Source: an uncultured Clostridia bacterium
GTDB taxonomy: Bacteria > Bacillota > Clostridia > Christensenellales > Borkfalkiaceae
DNA length: 48,732 nt
Reading direction: 5' to 3'
Assembly: GCA_947628505.1 (NCBI GenBank)
Contig: CANRAD010000015.1
Span: 1 to 48,732 of the forward strand
How positions within the stretch are numbered: the first letter of the stretch is position 1; each line of letters opens with the position of its first letter. Under the pieces are notes generated by a model. The model worked only from the letters and a program-made list of their open reading frames with translations, searched no databases and was not told where the DNA came from. Positions 1 to 8,665 of the stretch are shown in pieces. Position numbers and translations under genes: made by a program.

Positions 1-341
1 CAGTTCAATTCCCCGCAAAGGCGCGCCGTCGCCGCGGAATTTACGGTTACGGTAAGCCCGTAAAAGCGTGCGCGCGCGATATCGTCGGCGTCCATGGGCG
101 GAGTAAACACAAGAATTTCTCCCGAAATTCCGGCCGCCCGCAAAGCGACGCCTTCGTCCGTTATCGCAACGCAGAAGCCGTCGGCTTCGCCTTCAAGAGC
201 TCTCGCCGCTTCCACCGCGCCGTGGCCGTAGCCGTCCGCCTTGACAACCGCATACAAGCGCGAAGCCGGGCAGAGCGAGCGCACGACGCGCAGATTTTCG
301 CGGAGCCTTCCGAGATTTATCACCGCAATCGTTTTTTGCAT
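1..341 (-). CDS. alr: Alanine racemase, N-terminal part (cut by the window edge)
   Basis: This is the first 113 codons of a PLP-dependent alanine racemase, which interconverts L- and D-alanine for peptidoglycan synthesis. Reading the minus strand from ATG at 341 gives a start MQKTIAVINLGRLRENL followed by the family's lysine motif AVVKADGYGHG; the Lys in that motif forms the Schiff base with PLP. The rest of the barrel and the C-terminal domain lie outside the window. No Shine-Dalgarno sequence precedes the ATG; a TATATT box sits six bases upstream (348-353), as in the stronger leaderless candidates bioY and tilS, but no good -35 is present. Family identity is secure; gene completeness cannot be judged. 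Confidence 0.9.
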   Translation of the reverse strand, partial: MQKTIAVINLGRLRENLRVVRSLCPASRLYAVVKADGYGHGAVEAARALEGEADGFCVAITDEGVALRAAGISGEILVFTPPMDADDIARARFYGLTVTVNSAATARLCGELN

Positions 342-429
342 ACTAAAAATATATGCGCGGCGCTTTAAAGTTGTATATATCTGAATTTTAGCACATACGA
401 GCGCTTTTTGCAATTGTTTTAAAGATAAA

Positions 430-456
430 AAGCGGCCCTTTCTCAAAGGGCCGCTT
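430..456 (-). terminator. Rho-independent terminator after bioY
   Basis: A perfect 12-bp stem (430-441 with 445-456) has a 3-base loop. Read on the minus strand it is followed by a T-rich run, and it lies 12 bases past the bioY stop codon. Confidence 0.85.
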
Positions 457-467
457 AAAAGGCGTTA

Positions 468-1046
468 TCACCGTTTTCTGTCGGAACGCGAACGCGCCGA
501 ACACAGAGCGGGATTTACTCTGCGGGCAAGAAAAGCGGCAAGTATGCAAAGAGCCGCGTCCTTGGGCAAGAATATCAGATTGCCCGTTATAAGCAATCCC
601 GCAAGATTTTCTACTCCGAGAAGATGCGCGGCCGCCATGCAATAGGGTATGCCCGCAAGGTAATCGACAAAAAGAGCCGCAAGCGCTCCCGCTATGCATC
701 TTTTGAGACTGCAAGGCCTGCCGCCTGCTATAAGCCCTGCCGTAACGGCGGAAAAAATGAAGCCGATTATGTAGCCGAACGAGGGCTTCAAAACGTAATA
801 TATCCCTTGGCCGCCGCCGGAAAATACCGGTATGCCGATAAGCCCCATTACCATATAGACAGACATCGCCACCGCGCCCTTCCCCGCGCCGAGCAACAGT
901 CCCGAAAGAACGGCCACTACTGTCTGAAAAGTCAACGGCACAAAGGGCACGGGTATGCTTATAAACGCCGACGCGGTCATAAGCGCAACCGCAAGCGCAC
1001 ATTCGGCTATGTCTGCCGCAATAAATTTCCCCTTGAATCCGAGCAT
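468..1046 (-). CDS. bioY: Biotin transporter BioY (ECF S component)
   Basis: This is a small polytopic protein (192 aa) of the BioY family, the substrate-binding S component of energy-coupling-factor transporters that take up biotin. Family marks include the early PVPFVPLTFQT segment and the glycine-rich GIPVFSGGGQG stretch, set among about six hydrophobic helices. I start it at ATG 1046 rather than at an in-frame codon at 1061, because a strong promoter (TTGACA-18-TATAAT at 1053-1082) places the transcription start at or next to this ATG. The message would then be leaderless. No ECF ATPase or T component is nearby, so it probably uses a shared module encoded elsewhere. A terminator follows directly. 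Confidence 0.88.
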   Translation of the reverse strand: MLGFKGKFIAADIAECALAVALMTASAFISIPVPFVPLTFQTVVAVLSGLLLGAGKGAVAMSVYMVMGLIGIPVFSGGGQGIYYVLKPSFGYIIGFIFSAVTAGLIAGGRPCSLKRCIAGALAALFVDYLAGIPYCMAAAHLLGVENLAGLLITGNLIFLPKDAALCILAAFLARRVNPALCSARSRSDRKR

Positions 1047-1052
1047 ACGAAA

Positions 1053-1082
1053 ATTATACAATCAAAGTCCGTTTTTTGTCAA
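1053..1082 (-). promoter_or_regulatory. Sigma-A promoter of bioY, placing +1 at the start codon
   Basis: The -35 TTGACA is the complement of 1077-1082 and the -10 TATAAT the complement of 1053-1058, with an 18-bp spacer. The -10 ends six bases before ATG 1046, so the predicted transcript starts at the start codon and has no room for a ribosome binding site or a riboswitch. Confidence 0.75.
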
Positions 1083-1134
1083 ACGAATCGGCGTTTCGTA
1101 TCTCATTTATCGGCTATATCCGGGCACAGAAAAT

Positions 1135-1160
1135 CGGCGGCGCGAAGTTTCGCGCCGCCG
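1135..1160 (-). terminator. Probable terminator after ppdK
   Basis: A GC-rich 11-12 bp perfect inverted repeat (1135-1146 with 1149-1160) lies just past the ppdK stop. On the minus strand only a short T run (ATTTTCTG) follows, so termination may be partial. Confidence 0.6.
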
Positions 1161-1181
1161 CAAGATGCAATATTTCAATTT

Positions 1182-3827
1182 TTACTTTCTGGGGTTTTTG
1201 ATGTTTGCCTGCGCCGCCGCAAGACGAGCTATGGGCACTCTGTAAGGCGAGCATGAAACATAGTTGAGACCTATTTTGTGGCAGAACTCTATCGACGAAG
1301 GATCGCCGCCGTGTTCGCCGCATATGCCGACGTGAAGTTCGGGACGGACGGATTTTCCGAGTTTTACCGCCATATCCATAAGTTTGCCTACGCCGGTGGT
1401 ATCGAGACGGGAGAACGGATCGCTCTCGTAAATCTTGTTGGCGTAATATGCGGGAAGGAATTTGCCCGCGTCGTCGCGCGAGAAGCCGAACGTCATCTGC
1501 GTCAGATCGTTGGTGCCGAAGCAGAAGAACTCCGCCTCCTTTGCGATCTCGTCGGCGGTGAGCGCCGCACGGGGAATCTCTATCATGGTGCCTACTTCGT
1601 AATGAAGGTCGACGCCGGACGCCTTAATGACTTCGTCGGCGGTTTTTACGACGACTTTCTTGACGAAAGCCATTTCCTTGACTTCGCCCGTAAGGGGTAT
1701 CATGATTTCGGGAACGACTTTCCAATTCTTGTGCTTTTTCTGCACGTTTATCGCCGCTTTTATGACGGCTCTCGTCTGCATAACCGCTATTTCGGGATAG
1801 GTTACGGTGAGACGGCAACCTCTGTGTCCCATCATGGGGTTAAACTCGTGCAGATCGGAAATTATCTGCTTTATCTGCGCTACGCTCTTTTTCTGAGCTT
1901 TTGCGAGAGCTTCTATATCTTCCTCCGCAGTGGGAACGAACTCGTGAAGAGGAGGATCGAGGAATCTTATCGTTACGGGCTGGCCTTCGAGAGCTTCCAT
2001 AAGGCCTTCGAAATCCGCCTGCTGCATAGGTTCTATTTTCGCAAGCGCAATCTCTCTTTCTTCAACCGTATCGGCGCAAATCATTTCGCGGAACGCGCCT
2101 ATTCTCGCGGGATCGAAGAACATATGCTCCGTGCGGCAAAGGCCTATGCCCTGCGCGCCGAACGCCATAGCCTGCTTCGCGTCTGCGGGAGTGTCTGCGT
2201 TGGTTCTTACTTTCAACGCCTTGTATTTGTCGGCAAGAGCCATTATTCTGCCGAAATAGCCCGAATTGGGATCTGCGGGAACGGTGGGAATCACGCAGTC
2301 GTAAATATTTCCGGTGGAACCGTCGAGGGAAATTCCGTCGCCCTCCCTGAATACTTTGCCCGCAAGGGTGAAGCGTTTGTTCTCCTCGTCCATCTTGATA
2401 TCGCCGCAACCGGATACGCAACAAGTGCCCATACCGCGCGCAACTACCGCCGCGTGAGAAGTCTGGCCTCCGCGAACGGTCAAGATGCCCTGAGAGTACT
2501 TCATTCCCTCGATATCTTCGGGAGAAGTTTCAAGGCGCACGAGAACGACTTTCTTGCCTTTCTTGCCCTCTTTAACGGCGTCTTCCGCGGTGAAAACTAT
2601 ATAACCTGCGGCCGCGCCGGGAGATGCGGCTATGCCCTTGCCGACTACGTTGTTCTTGTCGGCGTTCTTCAAAGCCTTGGGATCGAACTGCGGATGAAGC
2701 AACATATCGAGCGACTTGGCGTCTATCTGCATGAGCGCCTCCTGCTCGGTTATCATGCCCTCGTCGATGAGGTCGCACGCAATCTTTATGGCTGCGGCCG
2801 CCGTGCGTTTGCCGTTACGCGTCTGCAACATATAGAGCTTTTCATTCTCCACTGTAAACTCCATATCCTGCATGTCGCGGTAATGATTTTCGAGTATTTT
2901 GCATACGTTCTGGAACTGCTCGTACACTGCGGGGAATACCTTTTTCATCTGCTCGATGGGCATGGGCGTTCTCACGCCCGCAACTACGTCTTCGCCCTGA
3001 GCGTTGGTCAAAAATTCGCCCATAAGTCCCTTTTCTCCCGTGGCGGGGTTACGTGTGAACGCAACGCCCGTGCCGCAGTTGTCGCCCATATTGCCGAACG
3101 CCATCATCTGAACGTTTACCGCGGTGCCCCACGAATAGGGGATATCGTGGTCCATTCTGTAAACGTTGGCGCGGGGGTTGTCCCACGAACGGAACACCGC
3201 TTTGATAGCTTCGAAAAGCTGTTCTTTGGGATCGGACGGAAAATCTTTGCCGAGCTGTTTTTTGTACTCCGCCTTGAATTGATTTGCGAGAGCTTTGAGG
3301 TCGTCGGCGTCGAGCTCGACGTCCTGAGTTACGCCCTTCTTCTCCTTCATTTCGTCGATGAGCTTCTCAAAATACTTTTTGCCGACTTCCATAACGACGT
3401 CCGAGAACATCTGGATAAATCTGCGATAGCAATCGTATGCCCAACGGGGATTGCCGGATTTTGCGGCGAGCACTTCGACAACCTCTTCGTTAAGGCCGAG
3501 GTTCAAAATGGTATCCATCATGCCGGGCATGGAAGCGCGCGCTCCCGAACGGACGGAAACAAGCAGAGGATTCTCCTTGTCGCCGAACTTCTTGCCGGTT
3601 ATCTTTTCCATTTTGTCGATATATTCGAGAATTTCTTTCTGAATATCCGCGTTTATTTTGCGACCGTCTTCATAATACTGTGTGCATGCCTCGGTGCTTA
3701 TGGTAAAGCCCTGTGGAACGGGGAGACCTATATTTGTCATCTCCGCAAGGTTAGCGCCCTTGCCCCCGAGAAGTTCGCGCATGCCTGCGTTGCCTTCCGT
3801 AAAAAGGTAGCAGTACTTTTTTGCCAT
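1182..3827 (-). CDS. ppdK: Pyruvate, phosphate dikinase
   Basis: This 881-aa cytoplasmic enzyme interconverts pyruvate, ATP and phosphate with PEP, AMP and pyrophosphate. In anaerobic Clostridia it usually works in pyrophosphate-linked glycolysis. Domain order is standard: N-terminal ATP-grasp (roughly 1-340), a swivelling phosphohistidine domain with the motif GGQTSHAAVVARGMG (His458 is the phospho-carrier), and a C-terminal PEP/pyruvate barrel with GTNDLTQMTFGFSRDD and GICGEHGG (Cys836 as the proton donor). The length matches the family. The start ATG at 3827 has GGAGG eleven bases upstream. A promoter (TTGCGT-17-TAAAAT) lies about 100 bp further upstream. The long open frame on the opposite strand is a composition artefact of this gene. 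Confidence 0.97.
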   Translation of the reverse strand: MAKKYCYLFTEGNAGMRELLGGKGANLAEMTNIGLPVPQGFTISTEACTQYYEDGRKINADIQKEILEYIDKMEKITGKKFGDKENPLLVSVRSGARASMPGMMDTILNLGLNEEVVEVLAAKSGNPRWAYDCYRRFIQMFSDVVMEVGKKYFEKLIDEMKEKKGVTQDVELDADDLKALANQFKAEYKKQLGKDFPSDPKEQLFEAIKAVFRSWDNPRANVYRMDHDIPYSWGTAVNVQMMAFGNMGDNCGTGVAFTRNPATGEKGLMGEFLTNAQGEDVVAGVRTPMPIEQMKKVFPAVYEQFQNVCKILENHYRDMQDMEFTVENEKLYMLQTRNGKRTAAAAIKIACDLIDEGMITEQEALMQIDAKSLDMLLHPQFDPKALKNADKNNVVGKGIAASPGAAAGYIVFTAEDAVKEGKKGKKVVLVRLETSPEDIEGMKYSQGILTVRGGQTSHAAVVARGMGTCCVSGCGDIKMDEENKRFTLAGKVFREGDGISLDGSTGNIYDCVIPTVPADPNSGYFGRIMALADKYKALKVRTNADTPADAKQAMAFGAQGIGLCRTEHMFFDPARIGAFREMICADTVEEREIALAKIEPMQQADFEGLMEALEGQPVTIRFLDPPLHEFVPTAEEDIEALAKAQKKSVAQIKQIISDLHEFNPMMGHRGCRLTVTYPEIAVMQTRAVIKAAINVQKKHKNWKVVPEIMIPLTGEVKEMAFVKKVVVKTADEVIKASGVDLHYEVGTMIEIPRAALTADEIAKEAEFFCFGTNDLTQMTFGFSRDDAGKFLPAYYANKIYESDPFSRLDTTGVGKLMDMAVKLGKSVRPELHVGICGEHGGDPSSIEFCHKIGLNYVSCSPYRVPIARLAAAQANIKNPRK

Positions 3828-3921
3828 TTATTTTATATCCTCCAATTGATTTCATCCTTATCTGCGCGGCAGCCGAAACTCCGCGCCCCGCACGGATCTG
3901 CTGCGGGAATTCAACTTTTAT

Positions 3922-3950
3922 ATTTTAATATAAAAAGAAGAATAACGCAA
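3922..3950 (-). promoter_or_regulatory. Promoter of ppdK
   Basis: The -35 TTGCGT (complement of 3945-3950) and -10 TAAAAT (complement of 3922-3927) have a 17-bp spacer. They predict an untranslated leader of about 90 bases before ATG 3827. Confidence 0.6.
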
Positions 3951-4045
3951 ATGTTTTACCGCCCGTTTGCATAAAAAATATAAATTTATTTAATTTGAAA
4001 GTTAATTTGAAAGCGCGCTCTCAATCGCGCGCAAAAACAGACTGT

Positions 4046-4075
4046 AAAAAAAGACAGGCAAACCGCCTGCCTTTT
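4046..4075 (-). terminator. Terminator of the ECF-sigma operon
   Basis: An imperfect hairpin (CAGGC/GCCTG core extended through one mismatch by AAAG/CTTT) is flanked by T runs on both strands. It begins two bases past the stop of the last operon gene. Confidence 0.7.
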
Positions 4076-4077
4076 TA

Positions 4078-4791
4078 TTAAGTTTTGGGAATCAATACCG
4101 ACGACAGCGATTCTATAAAATCAAAGCCCTCTTCGGTAAGCGCGACTTGTTGGGTTATGTAAACGTTATATTCCTCCGTCTCTATAATGCCGTGCATTAA
4201 ATAAAAAATCCCGCTTTCTCTTTGCTCCGAATACGTTTCATATTCGAGCTTATAACCGGCGAAGACGGTCTCCTTGTGTTCGGGTAAATACGGACGTAAA
4301 AATTCACACTCTTCCTTATCCTTGACAAAAAACATACTTATAAACACCGGCGGTTCTTTGCTCGGATTGGTGCTGACGGAATAAAAAGCCGCTTCTCCCG
4401 TTTCCTTGTCCATTCTCTTTACGACAAAAACTTCGTTCACATCGACAACTGACAGCCCCGTCAAATCCGCATTAAGTTCTTCGATATCGGAAATATTCTC
4501 GACATATCCATCAATTGAACCGTAATATCGCTTTTCATTCATCAATGCCGGCACAAGAACGCATATCAGCGTTACCGCAAGGGCGAGCGCAACGGCGCAG
4601 ACGGCAATTATAATCGCGCGCTGACGCTTTGCGACCATTGCCGCCGCATTCCCCTCGCGAACCGTTTCGACATTTGCGGCCTGCGGAATACGGCTCTCAA
4701 TGAGCGATCTTATCATTTCGTCGTTTTCGGCCGAAAGCGCCTTTTTGCGCTCTCTTTCGGCGGTTTTTTTCAAATATCTTTTTATATTCAT
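4078..4791 (-). CDS. Single-span membrane protein, probable anti-sigma factor
   Basis: This is a 237-aa protein of no family I recognise. About 75 charged residues are predicted to be cytoplasmic, followed by one hydrophobic helix (about residues 75-97, AIIIAVCAVALALAVTLICV) and a 140-residue acidic outer domain with no cysteines of note. It is the last gene of a three-gene operon headed by an ECF sigma factor, and the stop of the gene before it lies two bases from this ATG (an alternative TTG start at 4797 would overlap that stop). Gene order and topology fit a membrane anti-sigma factor whose outer domain senses a signal. That function is inference; the one-helix topology is directly visible. 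Confidence 0.6.
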   Translation of the reverse strand: MNIKRYLKKTAERERKKALSAENDEMIRSLIESRIPQAANVETVREGNAAAMVAKRQRAIIIAVCAVALALAVTLICVLVPALMNEKRYYGSIDGYVENISDIEELNADLTGLSVVDVNEVFVVKRMDKETGEAAFYSVSTNPSKEPPVFISMFFVKDKEECEFLRPYLPEHKETVFAGYKLEYETYSEQRESGIFYLMHGIIETEEYNVYITQQVALTEEGFDFIESLSSVLIPKT

Positions 4792-4793
4792 AA

Positions 4794-5972
4794 TCAATAA
4801 ATATTCAGCGCGTAAGCGTCGTCGACATTACACTTATAATTAATATTCAGATAGCCCGTGGGTTCATAAACACTGCCAGTGGAAACATAGATTAGCTGGA
4901 CGTTTTCGCTTTCGCCGGAAGAATAAGTATACGTTATATCCCTATATCCGAAGCCCGTCATAATGTGATTATCGCTATATAAGTGATAGCGGTAATAGTC
5001 GATGTTGCTGCCGTACGCCCTCTGAGCTATGTGATAGCCGCTTAAAAAGAAAACTATGGGCCGTTTGTTGAGAATATTGCTTCTCAAAATCGAAAATCTG
5101 AGTTTGCTGCTTGCAAAGCAGTGGGTGAACGAAATATTCCTGCCTTTACGGGCGCAGAATTTTTCCATGCCCGATATGAAGTCTTCCATCGTCGTGCCCT
5201 CGGAGGTAGTGTTCATATCCGAATGTAGTTGAGAGATAACTTCGTAAACGGCGGCGTCCTCATTATTATAAAAATACATGCCCAAACTTTCGAATCCAGC
5301 CTCATGGTCGGGAATGAGATCTTCGTGATATCTGTCGAAAAAGCCCAATACATTCGCGCCCGCTATATTGGCGCAAGCCGAGACGTATGAAGCGGACGAA
5401 AATTGCGGGCACCTCTCCGCCATAGTGGATTTATCTTCCGTTTTGGATTCGTAAGAAATGGTAACCTCTTCCTGAGATACGTCGAGCGCCGCAACATCTT
5501 CGCCGTAAGTCGCTCCGTATCTCATTCCGCATATATCGTAGGACGAAACGACGTCGCCCGTGCGCACGTCCATGAAATTTCCGTTTGCGTATTCGAGATA
5601 ATTATAGCCGTTTACGTATATGCACTTGCCTTCACAATGCTCATACGGGCTCTTCACGCCCGGCATTACCTCCATCGGAACGGCGCCGCTTTTCTCGTTT
5701 ACTATTAGCGCATAGCCGGGTTCACCGCAGAGTTCATACTCGTACACGTAGCCGAGCGGTTGAACGTCGATATCGTAAAGCGGTTTGCGCGTCGCAGAAA
5801 TATTTACGCCGTCTATGCCGGATATAGCCGAAACCGTGGCGGCGAACACCCGGTCGCTTTCGTTTTCGTTTACCGCTGTGCGGACGGTGTACACGCCGAC
5901 AAGCCCCGACAACAGCGAAATAGCCGTTATCGCAGATAAGGTTTTCTTCATTTTCTTCATTTTTTTTCTCAC
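4794..5972 (-). CDS. Secreted C39-like (papain-fold) cysteine peptidase-type protein
   Basis: This 392-aa protein has a basic N terminus and a hydrophobic stretch (residues 11-30) typical of a signal peptide or uncleaved anchor. The C-terminal half resembles Peptidase_C39-like proteins of Clostridia: a nucleophile-type segment ACANIAGANVLGFFDRY (Cys200) and a later NHIMTGFGY (His336), which would form the catalytic pair. The first half (about 45-170) contains repeated short strands and two cysteine pairs but no family I know. It sits between an ECF sigma gene and a probable anti-sigma gene. It could be a processing or adhesion-related enzyme, or an inactive relative. The start may be GTG 5972 or ATG 5960; neither has a clear ribosome site. 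Confidence 0.62.
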   Translation of the reverse strand: MRKKMKKMKKTLSAITAISLLSGLVGVYTVRTAVNENESDRVFAATVSAISGIDGVNISATRKPLYDIDVQPLGYVYEYELCGEPGYALIVNEKSGAVPMEVMPGVKSPYEHCEGKCIYVNGYNYLEYANGNFMDVRTGDVVSSYDICGMRYGATYGEDVAALDVSQEEVTISYESKTEDKSTMAERCPQFSSASYVSACANIAGANVLGFFDRYHEDLIPDHEAGFESLGMYFYNNEDAAVYEVISQLHSDMNTTSEGTTMEDFISGMEKFCARKGRNISFTHCFASSKLRFSILRSNILNKRPIVFFLSGYHIAQRAYGSNIDYYRYHLYSDNHIMTGFGYRDITYTYSSGESENVQLIYVSTGSVYEPTGYLNINYKCNVDDAYALNIY

Positions 5973-6013
5973 TTAAAGATTTTGTCTATAAGACGAATCA
6001 AAATCCGAAAATG

Positions 6014-6541
6014 TTACAACACAATGTCTGAATCCGATAAATATTGTTTTAAAACTCTGTAAGCTCTCGAAACGCGCGTTCTCACGGCCGAATAGCTCAT
6101 ATTCAATTCTTCCGAAATTTCCTTTTCCGTATATTTGAACCAATAGTGCATTACCATTATCTTTACCGTCAGCGAATCGAGCCTTTTTAAAATATCCTTC
6201 GAATAGCTATCGGCGATGGCGGCCTCTATATCGTAAGAACTCGCCGCAAATTCACCCAATTCCACGTCGCGGGCGGAGCGTTTGAGATAATCGAGCGAAA
6301 GATTTTCGGTTATTTTCAACAGCCATGCTTTGGGATATTTTACCCTGTCGTATTTGCTCCAATCGGTATCGAGGAGCTTTATAAACACGTCTTGCAGAAT
6401 ATCGTCGGCATCTACGGCGTTACCGAAGCGGCAACGCACGTAAATCTTTATCATGGAACCGTATTCGTTGTAAATATCCAAAATCCCCTGCGCGTCGGCT
6501 CTGTTGTTCAGCAGAATTTTGTTGAACTTCTTTTCATCCAT
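6014..6541 (-). CDS. ECF-type RNA polymerase sigma factor
   Basis: This 175-aa sigma-70 family protein of the short extracytoplasmic-function type has region 2 (AVDADDILQDVFIKLL) and region 4 with a helix-turn-helix (YTEKEISEELNMSYSAVRTRVSRAYRVLK). It would direct RNA polymerase to a small regulon, probably including its own operon. I choose ATG 6541, not the in-frame codon at 6613, because a TATAAT box at 6575-6580 lies inside the longer version and region 2 needs no more N-terminal sequence. Downstream follow a secreted C39-like protein and a membrane protein likely to act as its anti-sigma. Which signal it answers is unknown. Confidence 0.85.
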   Translation of the reverse strand: MDEKKFNKILLNNRADAQGILDIYNEYGSMIKIYVRCRFGNAVDADDILQDVFIKLLDTDWSKYDRVKYPKAWLLKITENLSLDYLKRSARDVELGEFAASSYDIEAAIADSYSKDILKRLDSLTVKIMVMHYWFKYTEKEISEELNMSYSAVRTRVSRAYRVLKQYLSDSDIVL

Positions 6542-6574
6542 TGCTTTTGTATAAAAATTCAATATTTTGTCTGT

Positions 6575-6580
6575 ATTATA
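6575..6580 (-). promoter_or_regulatory. Possible -10 box of the ECF-sigma operon
   Basis: This is TATAAT on the minus strand, 33 bases before ATG 6541. No clear -35 is seen at 16-18 bp; an ECF-type or weak promoter is possible. Confidence 0.35.
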
Positions 6581-6828
6581 GAAAATTTTAGCACTTACTC
6601 GGAAAAAATGCAAGAAATTGCAATACCAAAAAGTTAAACTTGGGCTCTGACAAAGGGCTTTTTCGAAAAAAAGGCGTATGTTTCAAGGCCGCGCGCGGCA
6701 AAATCGAGAAACGGCTTTCGTGCGCTTTGCTTGCCTTATCGGGCGCGGACAAGCGCACAAAAAGAAAAAAACGGCCCGAATTATGAAAACCCGGCGGCCG
6801 TTTTCGCCCCGAAAAGCGTGAAATCTGC

Positions 6829-6834
6829 TATAAT
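6829..6834 (+). promoter_or_regulatory. Possible -10 box of the Xer-type recombinase gene
   Basis: This is TATAAT 26 bases before ATG 6861. No convincing -35 is visible, so support is moderate only. Confidence 0.35.
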
Positions 6835-6860
6835 CTCTGTATCAAAAAGTTGGAGACATT

Positions 6861-7742
6861 ATGGAAGAAATCAAGCAATTTATCAATTATTTGCAGGTTA
6901 CGAAAAATCTGTCCGGCAAAACGCTTAAAGCGTACGAAAGCGATTTAAGGCAGTTTGCGCGCTACGAAAAAAATATTTTTCGCCCGGACATATGCGCATA
7001 CATAACCTTTTTGAGCGGCGAAATGAAGCTCTCGGATTCGTCCGTGCGAAGAAAGATTGTTACGTTGAAGATATTTTACGAATATCTTTCGGAAGAAGGA
7101 AAAACCGAAGCCTCGCCTTTCAGAAAATTGAAATTCAGATTCAGACAAGAGAAAAAACTACCGAAAACGCTCTCCGTTGCGGAAGTTCAGAAACTGCTTA
7201 AAAGTCTCGAACGCGAAAACCGCACGGAATTTGCGAAAAGACAAGCCGTGCGCGACGCCGCCCTGATCGATCTCCTTATAAGCACCGGCATAAGAATAGG
7301 CGAGGCCGCCGCGATAACTCTCGGAGACATCATAAGCTCGGAGCGCACCGTGCTCATTCACGGCAAGGGCAGAAAGCAAAGGCTTATATACATATCCTCG
7401 CCCGTAACATGGGAACGGCTCAAAACTCTCATAAAAGAGCGCGCAAATTCAAAGGACGCGCATCTTTTCGTAAACAGATACGGCGAGCCCATCTCGTTGC
7501 ACGGAATAGAGGACGTGTATAAAAGATACGCGCATGCGGCGAAGATAAACCCGCACTCCACCCCGCATTATTTAAGACACACGTTCGCAACCAATCTTCT
7601 GGCAAACGGCGCGGATCTGCGTTCGGTTCAGGAGATTTTGGGGCACGCCAGCGTCGCCACGACGCAGATATACACCGAGGTTACGGTAAACCGCAAAAAA
7701 CAAGTCCTGAAAAAATACAACTACCGCAACAAACTCGGATAA
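6861..7742 (+). CDS. Tyrosine recombinase of the XerC/XerD type
   Basis: This 293-aa protein has the full two-domain layout: an N-terminal SAM-like core-binding domain (about 1-90) and a C-terminal catalytic domain. All catalytic positions are visible: Arg145 (STGIRIGE), Lys169 (HGKGRKQ), His236 and Arg239 (TPHYLRHTF), His262 (LGHASVATT) and Tyr271 (IYTEV). Length and lack of extra domains fit Xer recombinases that resolve chromosome dimers at dif sites rather than phage integrases. GGAG precedes the ATG by nine bases. The neighbours are sporulation sigma genes, a common chromosomal setting. I cannot tell XerC from XerD, and no dif site was found in the window. Confidence 0.88.
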   Translation: MEEIKQFINYLQVTKNLSGKTLKAYESDLRQFARYEKNIFRPDICAYITFLSGEMKLSDSSVRRKIVTLKIFYEYLSEEGKTEASPFRKLKFRFRQEKKLPKTLSVAEVQKLLKSLERENRTEFAKRQAVRDAALIDLLISTGIRIGEAAAITLGDIISSERTVLIHGKGRKQRLIYISSPVTWERLKTLIKERANSKDAHLFVNRYGEPISLHGIEDVYKRYAHAAKINPHSTPHYLRHTFATNLLANGADLRSVQEILGHASVATTQIYTEVTVNRKKQVLKKYNYRNKLG

Positions 7743-7765
7743 TCCGCTTACGCAAATAAAATATT

Positions 7766-7809
7766 TTCCGTTTCCGGAAACGGAAAGCCCCCGACGTGAA
7801 GTCGGGGGC
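7766..7809 (-). terminator. Terminator between convergent genes
   Basis: There are two stacked inverted repeats: a perfect 20-bp palindrome at 7766-7785 and a 9-bp GC stem (7787-7795 with 7801-7809). On the minus strand the second hairpin is followed by a T-rich stretch, so it should end sigG transcripts and may also stop the convergent recombinase transcript. Confidence 0.65.
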
Positions 7810-7833
7810 ATATGGTCGCGCCATGAAATTCAA

Positions 7834-8604
7834 TTACGATATACACGCTTTGAGTTGTTTCAACGCCGTCTTTTCGAGACGGGAAACCTGCGCCTGAGAT
7901 ATCCCCACTTCCGCAGATATCTCCGTCTGCGTCTTGCCCTCGAAATACCGCAAAAACAGTATCTTCCTCTCCCTGCCTTCAAGGCGGTTTATCGCCTCGT
8001 ACAACGCCGCTTTCTCCGTCCACACCTCGTCGTTGTTCTTGTCGTCGAAGAGTTGGTCCATAAGAAGCAACGTATCTCCCGCCTTGTTATATACGGGCTC
8101 GTAAAGCGACACGGGATCGGATATGGCGTCCAGAGCATATGCAACCTCCGATACGGCTATATTCATTTCGCGCGCTATTTTATCGTATGTTACGTCGTCG
8201 CTGTTCTCTTCGAGTTTTTCGCGCACTTTCAGTATCTGATAGGCAGTATCCCTTATCGAACGCGATACCCGCAAACTGTTGCCGTCCCGCAAATACCTCT
8301 TTATCTCACCCAATATCATGGGCACAGCGTAAGTGGAAAACTTGACGCCCACCGAAAGATCGAAGTTGTCTATCGCCTTTATAAGCCCTACGCAGCCGGC
8401 CTGAAAAACGTCGTCGGCATTGGCGTTTTTTGCCCAGAATCTTCTGACGAGCGATAAAACGAGGCGCATGTTGCCCACTATGAACTTTTCACGCGCGCGC
8501 ACGTCTCCCGCTTTCAATTGTTTGAGAAGTTCTTCCTGCTCCGATTGCGACAAGCGCGGCAGACCGGACGTATCCACGCCGCATATCACTACTTTCTGCA
8601 ACAT
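7834..8604 (-). CDS. sigG: Sporulation sigma factor SigG
   Basis: This 256-aa forespore-specific sigma-70 factor drives late forespore genes after engulfment. Its N terminus KVVICGVDTSGLPRLS is the signature of SigG and sets it apart from SigF. Region 2 (DDVFQAGCVGLIKAIDNFDLSVGVKFSTYAVPMILGEI, split here for clarity as DDVFQAGCVGL and KFSTYAVPMILGEI), region 3 and the region 4 helix-turn-helix (KTQTEISAEVGISQAQVSRLE) are complete. A run of six G's gives a strong ribosome site. It follows sigE with a 61-bp gap, the classical spoIIGA-sigE-sigG order. No spoIIAA/AB genes are nearby, so its anti-sigma control is encoded elsewhere. Confidence 0.95.
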   Translation of the reverse strand: MLQKVVICGVDTSGLPRLSQSEQEELLKQLKAGDVRAREKFIVGNMRLVLSLVRRFWAKNANADDVFQAGCVGLIKAIDNFDLSVGVKFSTYAVPMILGEIKRYLRDGNSLRVSRSIRDTAYQILKVREKLEENSDDVTYDKIAREMNIAVSEVAYALDAISDPVSLYEPVYNKAGDTLLLMDQLFDDKNNDEVWTEKAALYEAINRLEGRERKILFLRYFEGKTQTEISAEVGISQAQVSRLEKTALKQLKACIS

Positions 8605-8665
8605 AAATATTCCCCCCTTTGAATATGTAGAATAGTTGCAAAAAGTAATATATGTCGATATTTTT

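Larger units (their letters stand above)
6542..6860. other. Intergenic region between two divergent genes
   Basis: I see no gene here. It contains a possible -10 for the ECF operon (6575-6580) and a 9-bp inverted repeat at 6768-6776/6796-6804 with a 19-base loop, which may be a weak terminator or operator. It also has a TATAAT box at 6829-6834 for the recombinase gene that starts at 6861. Confidence 0.5.

Noticed and set aside
1047-1060. Biotin-responsive riboswitch or operator ahead of bioY
   Set aside because: The promoter lies against the start codon, leaving no leader for an RNA switch, and no BirA-type inverted repeat overlaps the promoter.
1278-3974. Long open frame (about 898 codons) on the plus strand opposite ppdK
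   Set aside because: It mirrors the ppdK coding frame, has no ribosome site and its translation shows no family resemblance. It is a product of codon composition on the opposite strand of a conserved gene.
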